Source: Zarea fungicola (taxonomy: Eukaryota > Ascomycota > Sordariomycetes > Hypocreales > Cordycipitaceae). From it: a stretch of DNA of 64,000 nucleotides. This document shows, in pieces, positions 33,701 to 46,575 of this stretch. The notes beneath the pieces are model-generated. The model was not told the DNA's origin. It did not search any database and worked only from the letters and a program-made list of their open reading frames with translations. The DNA is taken from NCBI GenBank assembly GCA_900169235.1, contig FWCC01000472.1:1-64000 (forward strand), written 5' to 3'. Numbering within the stretch: the first letter of the stretch is position 1; the number at the start of each line of letters is the position of its first letter. The translations under genes were made by a program, and so were the position numbers.

Positions 33701-36240
33701 CCCCTCAGCCAAAATATGGCATAGTAGCTAGTTCTGTTCACCACTTCCCCACCCTCACAGACGTTTGCAAAAGCAATTGTTGTACGGTGTTACTGCTCTT
33801 CTGTTGCTCGATGATGACCCCCAAACAATACGGCGGCATCAATCGAGACCCAGTGGAAAAAGAAAAGGCAACAGGAAAAGGAGCAGTAGTCGCAAAAAAA
33901 GCCAGCCACCAGCGTCGAAGCACTTGTTCAGCTTCGGACGTAGCGACATGTTTCCGTTGCAAACGGAGATGGTGTCCTCCTCATTCAATGTCTCTATAGC
34001 ACCGAGTTACAGCCAGGCACCAATACCACCTCGCAGTTATTTTTGCCTCTACCTCTGCCCCTCGCCTCGCTCTTCTAGTCAGGCACTGCCCTCGTCATAT
34101 TTTTTGCTCAGTGGGTGTGGCACTTCAGACACGTCGCGCACTAGTTTGTTGCACTTGGCCTCAAAGGAAAAAGCAAGTCTCACCCCTCAAGGAAGAGCAA
34201 TTCGGTCATACTAACCCCCGGCTCTGTTACGTGTCAGACTGCTTTGTATTTCTCGTTGCCGAGATGCTCCAGTCCCTTGGCACCGTGACCTTCATCGCAC
34301 ACAATGGGACCCTTTACGCAGGTCGATCACTTTTCCTCAACAGCAGCCAAAGAGGGCATCCCAACGACGGGAGGCCCCGCAGTTCACCATATTTACCCCC
34401 TAACTTACTGTTAGGTGGTGATTCCTTGCGGGTGCTTTGGCCTTTTTTCTTCTTTTCTGTAATGCTCTAACATTGTGTTCTACAGGTGTCTTGACCTGCA
34501 ATAGCGTCGCAGACGAGAAACCTTCGATATGGAACGATTTTGAACAGAGCACTGTGGTTATAGTTGATTATAGTACGGAGGATGGCACGACGGATATGTC
34601 CGTCTTAGTACGCCGACTGCAGAAATGCCTGAACAAAAAACACAGCCTCTCGTCAACCTGATTTGTATTATTAGGTATTGTATCCGGGCTGTGGCGGCTA
34701 GCCCTGGTGGGCGGATCAACTTGCAGGTCCCATGGCGGCGCTGCCAGCCATGACTGACAATTGCTCAGCTAAAAAAGAGCCGCAACAGGGCTTGCATTCA
34801 CCTTACTGATAGCAATACCGATAGCGTCACATTTCGTTGATCAAAAGCTGCAGTCGCTAAACTAAACCCGAGCTAATTTATGTACGTACCTTCTACTAAG
34901 AGACTGGCAGCACCCAACAGCTCCTGATAATGCCCATCGTGCAGAATCACGGCAAACAGCCAAGCCTACAGCACCAATTGCTTCATCTACCTCGGGCAAA
35001 TACTTTAGATCGTATTTTTGGATTCGGCCCTCTAAATCGACCATCGGATTACCAGTATGACTCGCTTTACACTTCTGGGGATGCCCTTTGACTTTGATTC
35101 AGCAGCCCACAGCAGAGCCATTGTTCGCCCTGCAGCAGCCTACATCCCCACAACCTTGTCGCTAGACTGGTTAGGGACCAGCCGTAACCTGAGTATCGGC
35201 CACCACGCAAAAGACATGTCTTGGACAAGTGAATAATTCCGAACACCCCTCGGGACTAGTAGTATTGCGTGTGCCTGTTCATTTAGGTGTCGAACGACAA
35301 CGGAAGCTCAACTTTACTGTACATACGGAGTACTGCGTCCTGGTACGATTTACAGAGTGCGGCGTGCACATCACCGCCGCCACAACGACGCCAAATCACG
35401 TCGCCAGTGACGGACCCATCTCTATGAGAGAACAAGCAATGATAGATAGCTCAGCAAGGAAGCCCACAGCTGATGGCAACCTCACCACACCACGTCTCAC
35501 ACCAACTTTACCCTTGTCACGGCCGCCGCAGGTACAGTCTCTCTGTCGATTCTACACAATGACCCACCATTGTCCACCCTTGCCGGCCAGACTCCGCCTC
35601 GGTAACCACCCAGGCTCCGTGGCTTCAAGCCCGTTCACACTGTGAACCAGTTTTTTTCACTGGTGCTTGGTCCCATCTTGCCGACTTGTTCAGACTGGAG
35701 CAAGGGTGACACACAGACCCTCGTCGGATCCAAGACAGTCAATTTGGCCCTCCTTGTCCCGGTCTTTTGTCAACAGTGATTCAGGTACACTACCAGTATG
35801 CCTGTCGACGGCCCCAGAAGAAGAAACATGCCTGCATAAGCAAAAAATAAAAATAAAAGAAGAAAGTAAAAATAAAAAAGAACCCGCCATCAATCAGCCG
35901 GGGGCCCTGACACCCTCAACGCACCCATATCATCAACTACAAAACTCGTCGACTCCCTCTTTATTCGAGACTTACTCTCCCGTGATTTTATCTACCTCCA
36001 CTATCCTCTCCTTTATAGAAGCCCTTGGGCCACATCTCCCTCGTTAATATCTTTCAGTATACCATTTCTCCCTACCACACTCTTTAGCCCCAATAGGCCT
36101 GACAAGCGCGAAGTTGCTCAATACGCACCAGCAACTAGCTTCGACGAAGCCAATATTCTCCGCAACAAAAGTAATCGTTCGAACTTTCTTTACTGTCTTA
36201 TACATCAACCAACAGGGAGTCTCCTTGGCTTCTCTCGACC
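30726..36240. other. Gene-poor region upstream of a putative regulator, about 5.5 kb
   Basis: Only short frames occur here, none with a recognisable domain, conserved motif or convincing splice chain. Base composition is moderate, not strongly AT-rich, so it does not look like a heavily mutated repeat. The last 600 bases are rich in pyrimidine and CACC-like sequence and read as the leader of the gene at 36241. Possible content is long-range regulatory sequence or non-coding transcripts. Confidence 0.4.
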
Positions 36241-37370
36241 ATGAGTGCCACCATGCTGCAGTCGCCGGAGTATAGCGGGCTATCCTCTCTCAACAAGATT
36301 GGTATCAACACATCCACTCACATTGATCTTGCTACACCAAGACGATTCTCCGAGGATTCTCTTCCTTCGCCATTATACAGGGCTCTTGTTCATCCCACCA
36401 CCCCTCCAGAGTCGGTTTCTGGAAGCCCAAGAATTAAGCTCGAGAGTGAGTTGAATAAGTCGAGTCGTACTGCGCATCCACTAATCTAGTATCCAGGATC
36501 CTTCTCGCTCAATACTGATCACTCGCCTCTTCCCAGACTTTCTCGTCTCGGAACTCCTTCCAACTCCACCATCCGCCTTCCCAGTCTCGACGAATTTGAT
36601 CAAGGTGTCGAGGCTCTCGCTAGAGTTCATGGCGGTGAAGTGCGTCCTTGGACACCCGCCACCTCCCCTCACCCCAACACTGCTCGCCGCCCTACCCTCC
36701 CGCAAGCTCTGCCCTCCATCCAGACATACACATCGACAGTGTACTCTCCTCAGACCTACTCGCCACAAGACACCTACTCACCCTATGGACATGGCGATTC
36801 TTTCATGCACTCTCATGACGGCTACCCCAGCCCACCTCCGGATGGCGAAAACAGACACATCAACCAAAAGTATACAACAGAGGAAGGTGACTTTATCATC
36901 TACGCATGGCACGATAAGAAGCTCAAGTGGCAACGCATCAAACAAGACTTTGCCACCATGTTTGGCAGAACACCTGAGCGAACTGTGCAGGGTCTGCAGG
37001 CCTGGTATTACAGAATGAACCAGCGTATTCCCATGTGGGACAAGGACGGCTGGCTGCTGTTTGACAACGATGACGACTTGGAGCCAAAGCACATTAGCAT
37101 CAAATGCCGGGAGCGCGACAGCCAGGACCGGCCAATGGAGCCTCTGGGTCTCGCCCAACGGTATCCAGAGCGGGCCATTCACTACAGCTGGGTGGACCCT
37201 GAGCTCAAGCGCAAATCCCGCGACTGGGGTAAGTTTTACTCTTTACGCTGACAGAATGATTTAAAAAAACAATAAGCTAACAGTATCAAACAGCCTCGAA
37301 ACGCAGTATGCAGTATCGCGAACGCCGGGAGCGTCGCAAGAGAAAGGAGCAGCGCCGACTGAAGTTGTAA
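36241..37370 (+). CDS. Putative nuclear regulator with Myb/SANT-like domain
   Basis: Three exons (36241-36445, 36497-37228, 37294-37370) encode 337 residues; both introns are phase 1. The first 190 residues are Ser/Thr/Pro/Tyr-rich and disordered, with repeated YSPQ. A compact helical block at about 195-243 (YTTEEGDFIIYAWHDKKLKW, then an Arg/Trp-rich second half) has the spacing of tryptophans seen in Myb/SANT DNA-binding helices. The second half continues with a conserved-looking segment (DPELKRKSRDW) and ends in a very basic tail (RERRERRKRKEQRRLKL) that can serve as a nuclear signal. I take it for a fungal transcription or chromatin regulator, but I cannot name it. Large gene-free flanks on both sides fit a developmentally controlled gene. 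Confidence 0.8.
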
Positions 37371-40300
37371 ACGGTTACCCGTTTCGGCAGTCATGACATT
37401 CCTTACGAGCCCCATGTACTATATTTGTCACATGTACCATTAATTCCTCTTTTCCTTTCCTTTGTCAATCAGCATTTTTAGGTTGCCAGGTCTTGGACCA
37501 CCCACCAGCTGAGTGATGGGGAGGTGGTGTGGACCACTCCAACAGGCTCTTCATAGAGATGACTGGGGCCATCTCCCTCTCCCTCGCCCAACTAGCTTTT
37601 CTACAAACCATTGTGTACGGAGTATTCTTAGCGGTATTGTTTTCCCTTTCTTTATTCTTCTTGTTTTCTATATTTCCTGAGGCTTGGGCCTCATTGCTGC
37701 TGGAGAAAAGTCAATGGGGAAAGTCGAGTGCGAACCACGTTTGTTACGAAAAGCATCTTGAACGGATTAATGTTGGATGTATAATGGAAGCCATTTGATG
37801 TTTTGGTCCTTTTCTTCCTGTTGATATAATGAAGAAATTGAGACGAAGGATATAGTACAAACAAACACTACATAAACCTAATACGTTGATTGAATAAAAA
37901 GTATATATTACGAAATGATGCGTGTGCCTTTTTTACTGTCTCCTGCCGTCATTTACCAGCTGCCAAGTGTCTGTCCTAATTGTTGAGCAGCTTCCGACGG
38001 CTGAAGTGATTGGGGATTGCTGGGGCGCCTCGTCTCTCATGCAGACCAGCCATGTATCCAGAGTGAGGCTACTGGAGACTGGCTGCAGCGTGGCGTTGAG
38101 ATTTATTGACCCTATGGCTGGAAAGCTGAGAGGCGAAGGTTGCCAAGGTAGGATTCGGTGGCGTGCCCTCGTTGAATCGGAACGAGACATGGTCACGGCC
38201 CGAATCGGCTACGGGACGATTGCAAGCTGTTACACTCCCGCCCTTTTTGAAGGGCCTTCAGAGGATGGTGTAGGTCCTGACAAAGGGATACAGCGACTAG
38301 GTGAAACTTGAATAATCTGGCCATAGCGGTTGATTCTTCTCCTTCAATTTAGCTTTCCCTTTCCGATGCTCTGTCCGTTTAACCCAGCATCAGATTGTCC
38401 CAACCAAGCAAGCATGGATTTGAAGTAAGGCGCCGGGCGCAGCTTTGTGGCGTAATCACGCTGCATATTAACCAAGATAAATTACTAATTAATTAAAGCA
38501 AGAGGTGGATTTCTTCTTTTGATGCAGAACTATAACGGGGTTTATTGAAATCCTTTCCGACGCTTTGGTGGGTGTGGCGTTTTCTTCATACAGCACTTCT
38601 TCAATAGCCCATGCAGGAGGAGAGAGAAGACAACAGCAGCCTCCAATTGGCTAGCAGTACGGAGTAAAGGTCCCCTCTTCGGGCTACAGCCCGGGGCCCC
38701 GGAAACGGGCCGGGACAAACTTGTCACAACTCCCCTTCCCATTCTGAATGTGACAGCAGCAGAAGGCCTGCTGTCACAATGAAAATTTTCAGCCCCAAAA
38801 GGGTAGAGGGTTGGTGATCCCTTCTTAAAGAGAGAATCCTTGCAAAAAAGGAAAAAAAACCCTCTTTCTGGAGGGGGCGGTCTTTGCGGAGAAGGGCAAA
38901 TGGACCAAATACCCGCATTCCTGTCACCGAAGGAGCTAAAAGCTGAACATGGGAAGCTAGTCCACCCAACTTACCGGGCTCTTTTCAAGGGTCTGAGTCG
39001 TGGCAGTCTGATGTGTGATATTTCTTCTACATGCGGAAATCGGTACGGAGAAGAGCAAGAATAGAACATGGGCACCTGTGCAATGCGGCCCAACTTCCGA
39101 CGAAATGCAGATGATTTTGGGCAGCTGAAAAGCCTGGTTAATGTTATGCAAGGACAGAAAGACGGAAAACAAAGAGCAAGCGGCTAACACTCAGAGCAAT
39201 GCAGTGGAATCGGTATGTATAAAGAGTGCATGCATATGCATCATGCATGTAGTCCACTGAGATGGTTACTCTACTATACCGGTACAGTAACTACACCAAG
39301 TGACGAGCCGGTCAAGGCGTCATGCCCAGACAAAAAACGAGTGAACTGCAGAAAACGGCTGTTAGGACAGCCGTAGTTCCGCGGGCTTGAATGGGTCCGT
39401 CACCCTTGAAGGTTGGTGGCGCAAAAATGTCAGATTGCGTTCTGCAAGGTGACGGGGTTTCCCGAATATTTTCTCCAACTATTGGTTTTTTATGGAATAA
39501 TAGACGGGTAATGATTCTCCGTAATTCTGAGTTTGCGAAAGATGAAAAATGGATTCATCTCGAGATCTTGCAGATGATGAAGATGATAAGTGACTGTTCG
39601 GTCATTGAAGAAAAGGGGAAGCAACCTGGAAAGGATTGGGCTTCAGACTACAATTAACCATGCAGTGCACTGTACAAGCATAAAACCGGATCTCTACCGA
39701 AAGACCGGCGGATACAGAACATCCGTACATGATACGATTTTGATTCGTCAACACAGACACGAGCCCGTATCACACATTAATCGACACACATAGAGTGTGT
39801 CAATGTGTCTTCGTTTCGCAAATTTCAATAAAGGTGATTCAGGGAACCACAATTCTGTATTCTGCACGGATTTACAGCAACCCTGCACTCCCCTTGTTTT
39901 TATTAATGAGGACTCCTCCTTGCTGGGGATTGGCCCCATAGATAGGGATCCTCTCTCTTCCCGTGGCGTTTCCCGGGTGCCTGGTGCCTGGGGGTTAAGA
40001 GGCTCTGAAAAGTGGAATATGTTTCTTCAGAGAAAAGCCGGATGCGCGCGGGCCTTCGAAATCAACTACCCCCTGCAATGTTGACAAGCCACTGTCTGGA
40101 GAATGTGACTGAAAAAACAAACAAGTTTTGGCATACGCAGAGTGCAACACTGAAGAAACGTCCGTGCCAAAGAAAACTGTGGTCTGTGTGAGAATGTCGA
40201 CAACGATGGCGCAGGGCACACCATGAGTGACAGTGACAGACGAAACAGGTAGTCATAAGCCGTCTCGAATCTTTCCAACAGGGGTGGAGAAGAGCAGAGG

Positions 40301-42618
40301 AAGAGCGACTCGTGCTCTTTGTGTTGGTCATCCATAGTATGAATGGCACCCAGGATGACACATGATGACATGCGTTTTTTCGGCAAATACAGAGACCGTA
40401 AAGTAAGGCACAGAAATGGTGAGTTTTGTGGTGGACCTTTTCGTCCGGTTCTCTTGAAGATGGCAGGGATTTCTCTAGTCTGACGACGATCATCCGTCCA
40501 CGGCAGATACGGTAAGGCAAGGTAAGATTAAAAAAGGCAAATACAGACACCAGGAACCAGCCCATTGGCTTGCGGCGCAGCTAATCCTAAAACAGGGCGC
40601 ACCAACATATTTTGTACATGAAAAAATCAACGGCATTTGTTAGAGGATGATCATTTACATGGGCATGTTGCGCCGCCCCCTGGCGTGACCTGGCGCTCTC
40701 CAACTCGACGAAAAGCACGCCCGGTTACGGCCGCTCGGAAGGGCGGGAGAGCCGGGGGTAACGCGTGTTGCTGTCGAAAATGGAAACTGAACGACTGGCT
40801 GAAGGAATGAATGGCCGAATAACGCTCTCGACCAATTCTTACAGGACCAGTTTACAGTAGCCGATGCTGCCGGGCCCAAGTCCCATGCAGACTTTTTTCT
40901 TCTGTTGTAATAAGCGAGGGGTCATGATTGCGCCGCACCCGTGCGCTTTTGCGTACTTTGATTTTCTGTTATTAACCAATTGACAGTTTATGACAGGTTC
41001 GGTCTCTTTACGAAAAACTTCAACCCCATGTAGATTAAAACTGGGCAGCCAAAGCGGGCGTTCCTTGTCAACGGGCTTAATACAACGGTGAAGAAAAAAA
41101 AAGTCGTCACCTTTTTTCTTTCTTTTTCTTCTCCTTATGCTGATTCAGCATGGGTAAGTTATTAATGGCAAGGGGAAACGGCGTTGGAAAATGTGACAGA
41201 GGCAGGGATTACAACGGGAAATCCCAACAGCGGGGAACTCGGAAAGCAGGGTTGCAGGGCTGCAGCGTAGCCTTTCAGGCTGATGAAAGGCACAAGGGGT
41301 TTAGTCTCCCACCGTTTTACCAGGTAACCTTGACTAGTGAATATCCCACATTTAGTTGCCTGTGCGTCATTGCTGCCGTAACAGGGACTGTTTTGAAAAA
41401 GGCTTGGTTACCTGTCGGACTTTATGCCGCCAACAAAACGGCAGAGTGCAAGGAAAGACAGTGGGAAATAGACCTGAAACCTCATTAATAAGTTTAAAGT
41501 GAGAAACTTGCAGTCACTTTCTTTTCTGGAGGCGAGGTAGTGCGCGGTTGCAGGCGTCCCGGCGTGGGAGTGGCGTGCCATCGCTGCTTGATTGGATGTA
41601 ATCGTTTCCAGACAAGATCGGCAATACCGTCAAAGGCTGAAAAATGAGAATTCATGCCATTGATTAATATCAAGAGCACCCAACGGAAAACTCTAACCAG
41701 TTATAGCTTGTGTGGACACACTGTTGTCAGCTACCGCTTACCGCGGCAGTAAAGTAAAAGACTGAAAAGTGACATGGGAACAATAGCAACTAAATAGATA
41801 TGATGCAGAATAACAAGGATTTCACATGTTTTTTGTTTATATGCAGCCAAATATATGATTTCTTGTCCGAAGCCGCATTTCGATCTCAATGTCGAATTCA
41901 TGCTGAGCCAACCTCCTCCTCCTCCTCATGCCAACTCTTCCCGGCTTGTACTACCTCAAGCGTCTGGTTTCATTAAAGCTGCTCTTGCAGGAGATTTGTG
42001 TGTATAGAGCTGAGCTCAATTTTGACCAAGAACTACGTACTTGCCTCCAGCCAATGAGAGAGCTTGTCCAGTAACTTCAGCTATCAGGGTAGATGGGCTA
42101 TTGTGTGGAGACTGACGACGGAGTGTCCGTCCGTAAAATGCAGGGTAGTCGTAGTCATACCTTTGTATACAAGTTTTATCCTGTCCTTGTGCTGTGATGG
42201 GATTCATCCTCACCCAACGTAACTGAGTGTTTGAGAGATCATTGCCAACAATGGTGAATGCGTTGTTTCCAGAGAGGACCATCTGGGGAACGAACAAGCA
42301 AGAGCTCCATCTTAGTTCAAGAACAGAGCGAGGCTCACTTTCAAGCTGGGGAAGATTGTATAAAATATATGCGTATTTTACCTAGTAGTTGTGGCATTAA
42401 CTAGTCCATTCATTCATGTAAGACGACCATGATTTTCGCTTCGTCTAATCAGTTTATGATATGTTGCCCCACAAGGCCATGTTATGTTTTGCAGTTGATG
42501 AGGACGTATCACTGGTATCGACCGTCTTCATACTTAATGCTACCAGATCACTACCCTGTATCGAGAGTCTGAGTGTAACAACTGTCTATTACTGCTACGC
42601 CAACTAGCAAAAGATTGG

Positions 42619-42620
42619 NN
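42619..42620. other. Assembly gap (two N)
   Basis: Two undetermined bases interrupt otherwise AT-rich sequence. An eight-base inverted repeat, AGTGTAAC at 42572-42579 and GTTACACT at 42654-42661, encloses the gap. A hairpin or a collapsed repeat may have caused it. Confidence 0.95.
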
Positions 42621-43964
42621 AACTATAGCTTATAACTTGTAACTTGTAACTTCGTTACACTGAGCCTCATATTTAGTGTCGATTAACCGTCATGTTGTTC
42701 CGCCGTCTGCTGAGCCGGATGGCAATTTCATACTCCAAGTGGAAGTCCCGTTTTGTCATGAAGTCTGGCCACAACTTGAACGCTGCAATGCGACTATTAT
42801 TATTACGAATGGTGCTCTGCGATTAAGAAACCACCATGAGATGGAAGTTTTTTTTAGTAGCTACTGCTTGTCTTCTCGTAAGTTGTTACTCATAGAGTAT
42901 TGCTCAACCCTTTCTCAATGAACTGCTTTCCCTTTCAATCTCGCCACTAATGTAGAGTCGCAAGTCGCTTTTCCTTTCAAATAAAACCAAGTTATAAAAA
43001 GACGAAATGACAAAAAAACTTCTTTTCTCCATGTTTCCGTGCGAAAAAAAAAGAGTGATTTTTATATGCGTATTTAGGCTCTGGGCTGCTTGTCGGCAGT
43101 TCACTTGCTCGGCAACCAGTGTCCGGCGGGAGGAGTTTGATGAGAAATTCTCCATTCAAACTCACAACAAGTGCAGTGCTACTGCCAATGGCCTATTAAC
43201 TATTCTGAATTATTTTACCCATGATGACTCATTCTGCTTTATCCGGAACGCCGGCTACTGCACAGACGACACAGCCAATAGAAGATGAATTTATTCCAAG
43301 CACATGGAGCTGTCTTACATGTATCCGGCTGTACTGTTGCTTAAAAAGTAATATTTATATACGTGTTCATAAAAAATCGAGCGGGCAACATCTGGGAATA
43401 ACCCGCAAGATAAGCAATAACTACCATGACTCGGCGGGGGCAACCAGCTGGACTTCGGCTGTCACGGAACCTGACAGGTGTAAACCCATCATGCCTCAGT
43501 TTGATAATGCTGCTCCTCATAGATCTCCGGAAAAACCAGCAGAATTGTCATGGCCGTTGGTGTTATCACAACAATGCCATTGGCCACTGTTTCGAGGGGA
43601 CAAACGACTCGCGGAACCACAGTTTTGGGCTGTCGGAAAGCCAGCTTATTGGTGGTGAGGGAATGCGGGGAAGGTACATGGTTGCGGCTCTCTTTGTAGG
43701 GAGATTGGATAAAATCGAACGGCATGCAAAGTATTGCCCAAATATGTACGAACATGATTAATTCCACAAAGGCGTTGGGGTCCAAAAGCCCACATTATAC
43801 CGCACCGGAACGGCGCCGAAAAGCATGCTTCAAGGTTCCGTGGAAATCGGGTTCCGAGGGCTGTTGGGCCAGAGTTACTAGTTTACCCCTCCAGACTCCA
43901 AGCGGGCTGCCGCGGGGTCCTTTTTTGTCCTTCATCTCAGCCTCGCATGCACCTTGATGCAACA

Positions 43965-43970
43965 TATAAA
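43965..43970 (+). promoter_or_regulatory. TATA-like box of the amine oxidase gene
   Basis: TATAAA lies 89 bases before the start codon at 44059, a usual distance when a short leader is present. The match is by sequence only. Confidence 0.5.
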
Positions 43971-44058
43971 GCAGCTGCAGAAACTCACGTCACCACTCTG
44001 CATGTCCAGTTGACAATAACCGGATTTCATCTCAGAAGCCGTAGCTAGACGATTCAGC

Positions 44059-46357
44059 ATGACTAGCTTCCCGCATCCTCTCTCGGCACTGTCCGCCGAC
44101 GAGGCTCGCCAGGCCCGCGACATTGTGCTCAAGCTACACCCTTCAACCGTGCTCGATTTCCGCGTCATCTATCTTCTCGAGCCTCCCAAGGCCGACGTAA
44201 TCCCATTCCTCGAGGCCGAGCACGCCGGCACCATCACAGCTGACACGCCGCGCCCGCCACGCCTCGCCCAGCTCAAGTACGATGTCATTGGTGGCGATGC
44301 CCCAACTCAGTATCACGAGTCTGTCGTCGACCTCGTCGCCGGCACGAGAATAGCGCACGAAGTTATTGACAGCAAATACCATGCTAGCCTGGGAATGTAT
44401 GTGTTTCCACCTGCCCCTCTTCTGCCATGTCGTCGAAAGCCACCACAGTACTGACCAAACACCACAGCTTCGAGTTTGACAAGGTCGTCGCCTGCGTCCA
44501 AAACTCTCCCATTTTCAAGGAGAAGCTCAAGTCCATCACGCTCCCCGAAGGCTTCCAACTCGTCATTGAGCCGTGGCCGTATGGCGGGCCCGACGACAGC
44601 GACGGCCAGTCGCGCCTCTTCCAGGCCCTCTGCTTCGGTCAGGACACCCGCAATGGTAACCCGGATTCCAACTTTTATGCCTACCCCTTGCCTTTTATCC
44701 CCATTGTCGACGGCAGGACCATGGAGCTCATCCGCATCGACCAACCTGCGACTGGCAGCCAAGATGACCCCCTGGTCGGCATCACCAACAAAGTCGGCGT
44801 GCTGGACCACTGTCGCCCCGCAGAGTATGTACCGGAGCTTCTTCCCGGCGGCACGCGCAAGGACGTCAAGCCCCTCACCGCTGTGCAGCCTGAAGGACCA
44901 AGCTTTGCGATTTCGGATTCGAACCTTGTAGAGTGGCAAAAGTGGCGTTTCCGTGTCACGTTTAACCCCCGCGAGGGTGCCGTCCTGCATGATATCCGCT
45001 ACGACGGCCGCAGTGTCGTTTACAGACTCAGCATGAGTGACATGGTGAGCCTCTCGCTCAACTGGGACCCTTGAATACCTATACTAACCCATTGTGCAGA
45101 CTGTACCATATGCTGATCCCCGCCCACCTTTCCACCGCAAGCAAGCCTTTGATTTTGGTGACGGCGGTCTTGGCAACTGTGTCAACAACCTCACTCTCGG
45201 CTGTGACTGTCTCGGCGTCATCAAAGTAACACTTTCCTCCCTTCATGACTACTACTCGCCGCTTGCTAATACTTGTTAGTATTTTGATGGTCTCCTTACT
45301 AACCCCGACGGCACTCCTGAGCCCACTAAAAACGTCATCTGCCTCCACGAGCAGGACAACGGCATCAACTGGAAGCACACAAACTGGCGCACCGGCCGGG
45401 CCGTGGTTACCCGCCGCCGCGAGCTCGTCATCCAGTACATCCTCACCCTTGCCAACTACGAATACGTCTTTGCCTTTAAGCTCGACCAGGCCGCCGGCAT
45501 CACCCTCGAAGCCCGCGCCACCGGCATCGTCTCCGTCGTCAACATTGACGAGGGCAAGACGGCGCCCTGGGGCAACGTCGTCAACCCGGGCACGCTTGCC
45601 CAGAACCATCAGCACATTTTCTGCCTGCGCGTCGACCCGGCCATTGACGGATACGGCGGCAACGCCCTCGTGCAGGAGGAGAGCCTGCCCGTCGCGGTGG
45701 ATCCCAAGACGAACCCCAACGGCAACTACTACCACGTGCAGTCGACGGTAATTAAGGAGTCGACCGGCCTGAACCTGGACCCCTTCAACAACCGCGTCTT
45801 CAAGATTCAGAACAGGACCAAGAAGAACCCCGTGAGCGGGAAGCCTGTGGGCTACAAGATTGCCGGCCCGCCGACGCAGCTGCTCCTCGCCGCCCCCGGC
45901 ACCATTCAGTCGAACCGTGCCGCGTTTGCCCGACACCATCTATGGGTCACGAAATACAAGGACGACGAGCTGTATGCCGGCGGACGCCACACGCTGCAGA
46001 GCCGAAACGAGGTCGGCGGCGTGGGCGATGCGGTTGCGCGCAAGGACAATGTCGAGGATGAGGACATTGTGCTGTGGAGTGTGTTTGGTTTGACACACAA
46101 CCCTCGCGTGGAAGACTGGCCCGTGATGTGAGTTTTCTCCTTCTTACTCTTCCATCTCTAACATGGATTCAAATATCCGTTGAAGAATCCTCTTGCTAAT
46201 CCGTGTTCATAGGCCCGTGGAAATGATTCAAGTGCACATTACACCATCCGACTTCTTCACCGGAAACCCGGCGCTGGACGTCCCGTCCAACACAGATAGC
46301 GGATCAAAACTGACAGAGGGGAGTTGCTGCAATACCAATGGTGCAAACGGCCAGTAA
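44059..46357 (+). CDS. Copper amine oxidase
   Basis: Five exons (44059-44396, 44468-45044, 45100-45225, 45280-46127, 46213-46357) encode 677 residues. The enzyme oxidises primary amines to aldehydes with release of ammonia and hydrogen peroxide, using copper and a tyrosine-derived topaquinone. All active-site parts are in place: Tyr407 of NYEY is the cofactor precursor, Asp323 in AFDFG is the catalytic base, Tyr309 precedes it, and His457, His459 (NHQHIF) and His620 (GLTHNPRVEDW) bind copper. Numbering nearly matches the yeast Hansenula enzyme. No clear C-terminal peroxisome signal is seen; the last residues are GQ. It converges with the Zn(II)2Cys6 regulator gene, only about 220 bases away. 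Substrate preference (phenylethylamine, tyramine or alkylamines) is not fixed by sequence. Confidence 0.95.
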
Positions 46358-46575
46358 TTATCAAAATAAATATAGATGAATTAACTTACGAAATATAAAA
46401 ATTAAATACAAGAATGAAATATCAATGTAATAAGAATGAACAAGAACTCCCTTTTGTTTATAATCTCACAGACAGCATAAGAGCACGCTGTCACTTGAAC
46501 ACCCAAAGCAATGGATTTCGCAGTTATACATGAAAAGGATTACTTGACAAGTTCATCAGAAAAACGCCACGCTAA

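Larger units (their letters stand above)
37371..44058. other. Gene-poor region, about 6.7 kb
   Basis: I find no supported gene. Short frames exist on both strands but lack domains and splice continuity. The region includes a two-base N gap (42619-42620), purine/pyrimidine tracts near 41090-41140 and, at the right end, the promoter of the amine oxidase gene (TATAAA at 43965-43970, and TTCCG motifs from 43835 to 43860). No tRNA or 5S-like sequence was noticed by eye. Confidence 0.4.

Noticed and set aside
36241..37370. Naming the Myb/SANT-like protein after a known developmental regulator
   Set aside because: The domain pattern fits a regulator, but I cannot match it safely to a named gene from sequence alone.
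42016..42297. 93-codon minus-strand frame
   Set aside because: Some natural-looking residues but no start context, no exons and no domain; kept only as a weak possibility.
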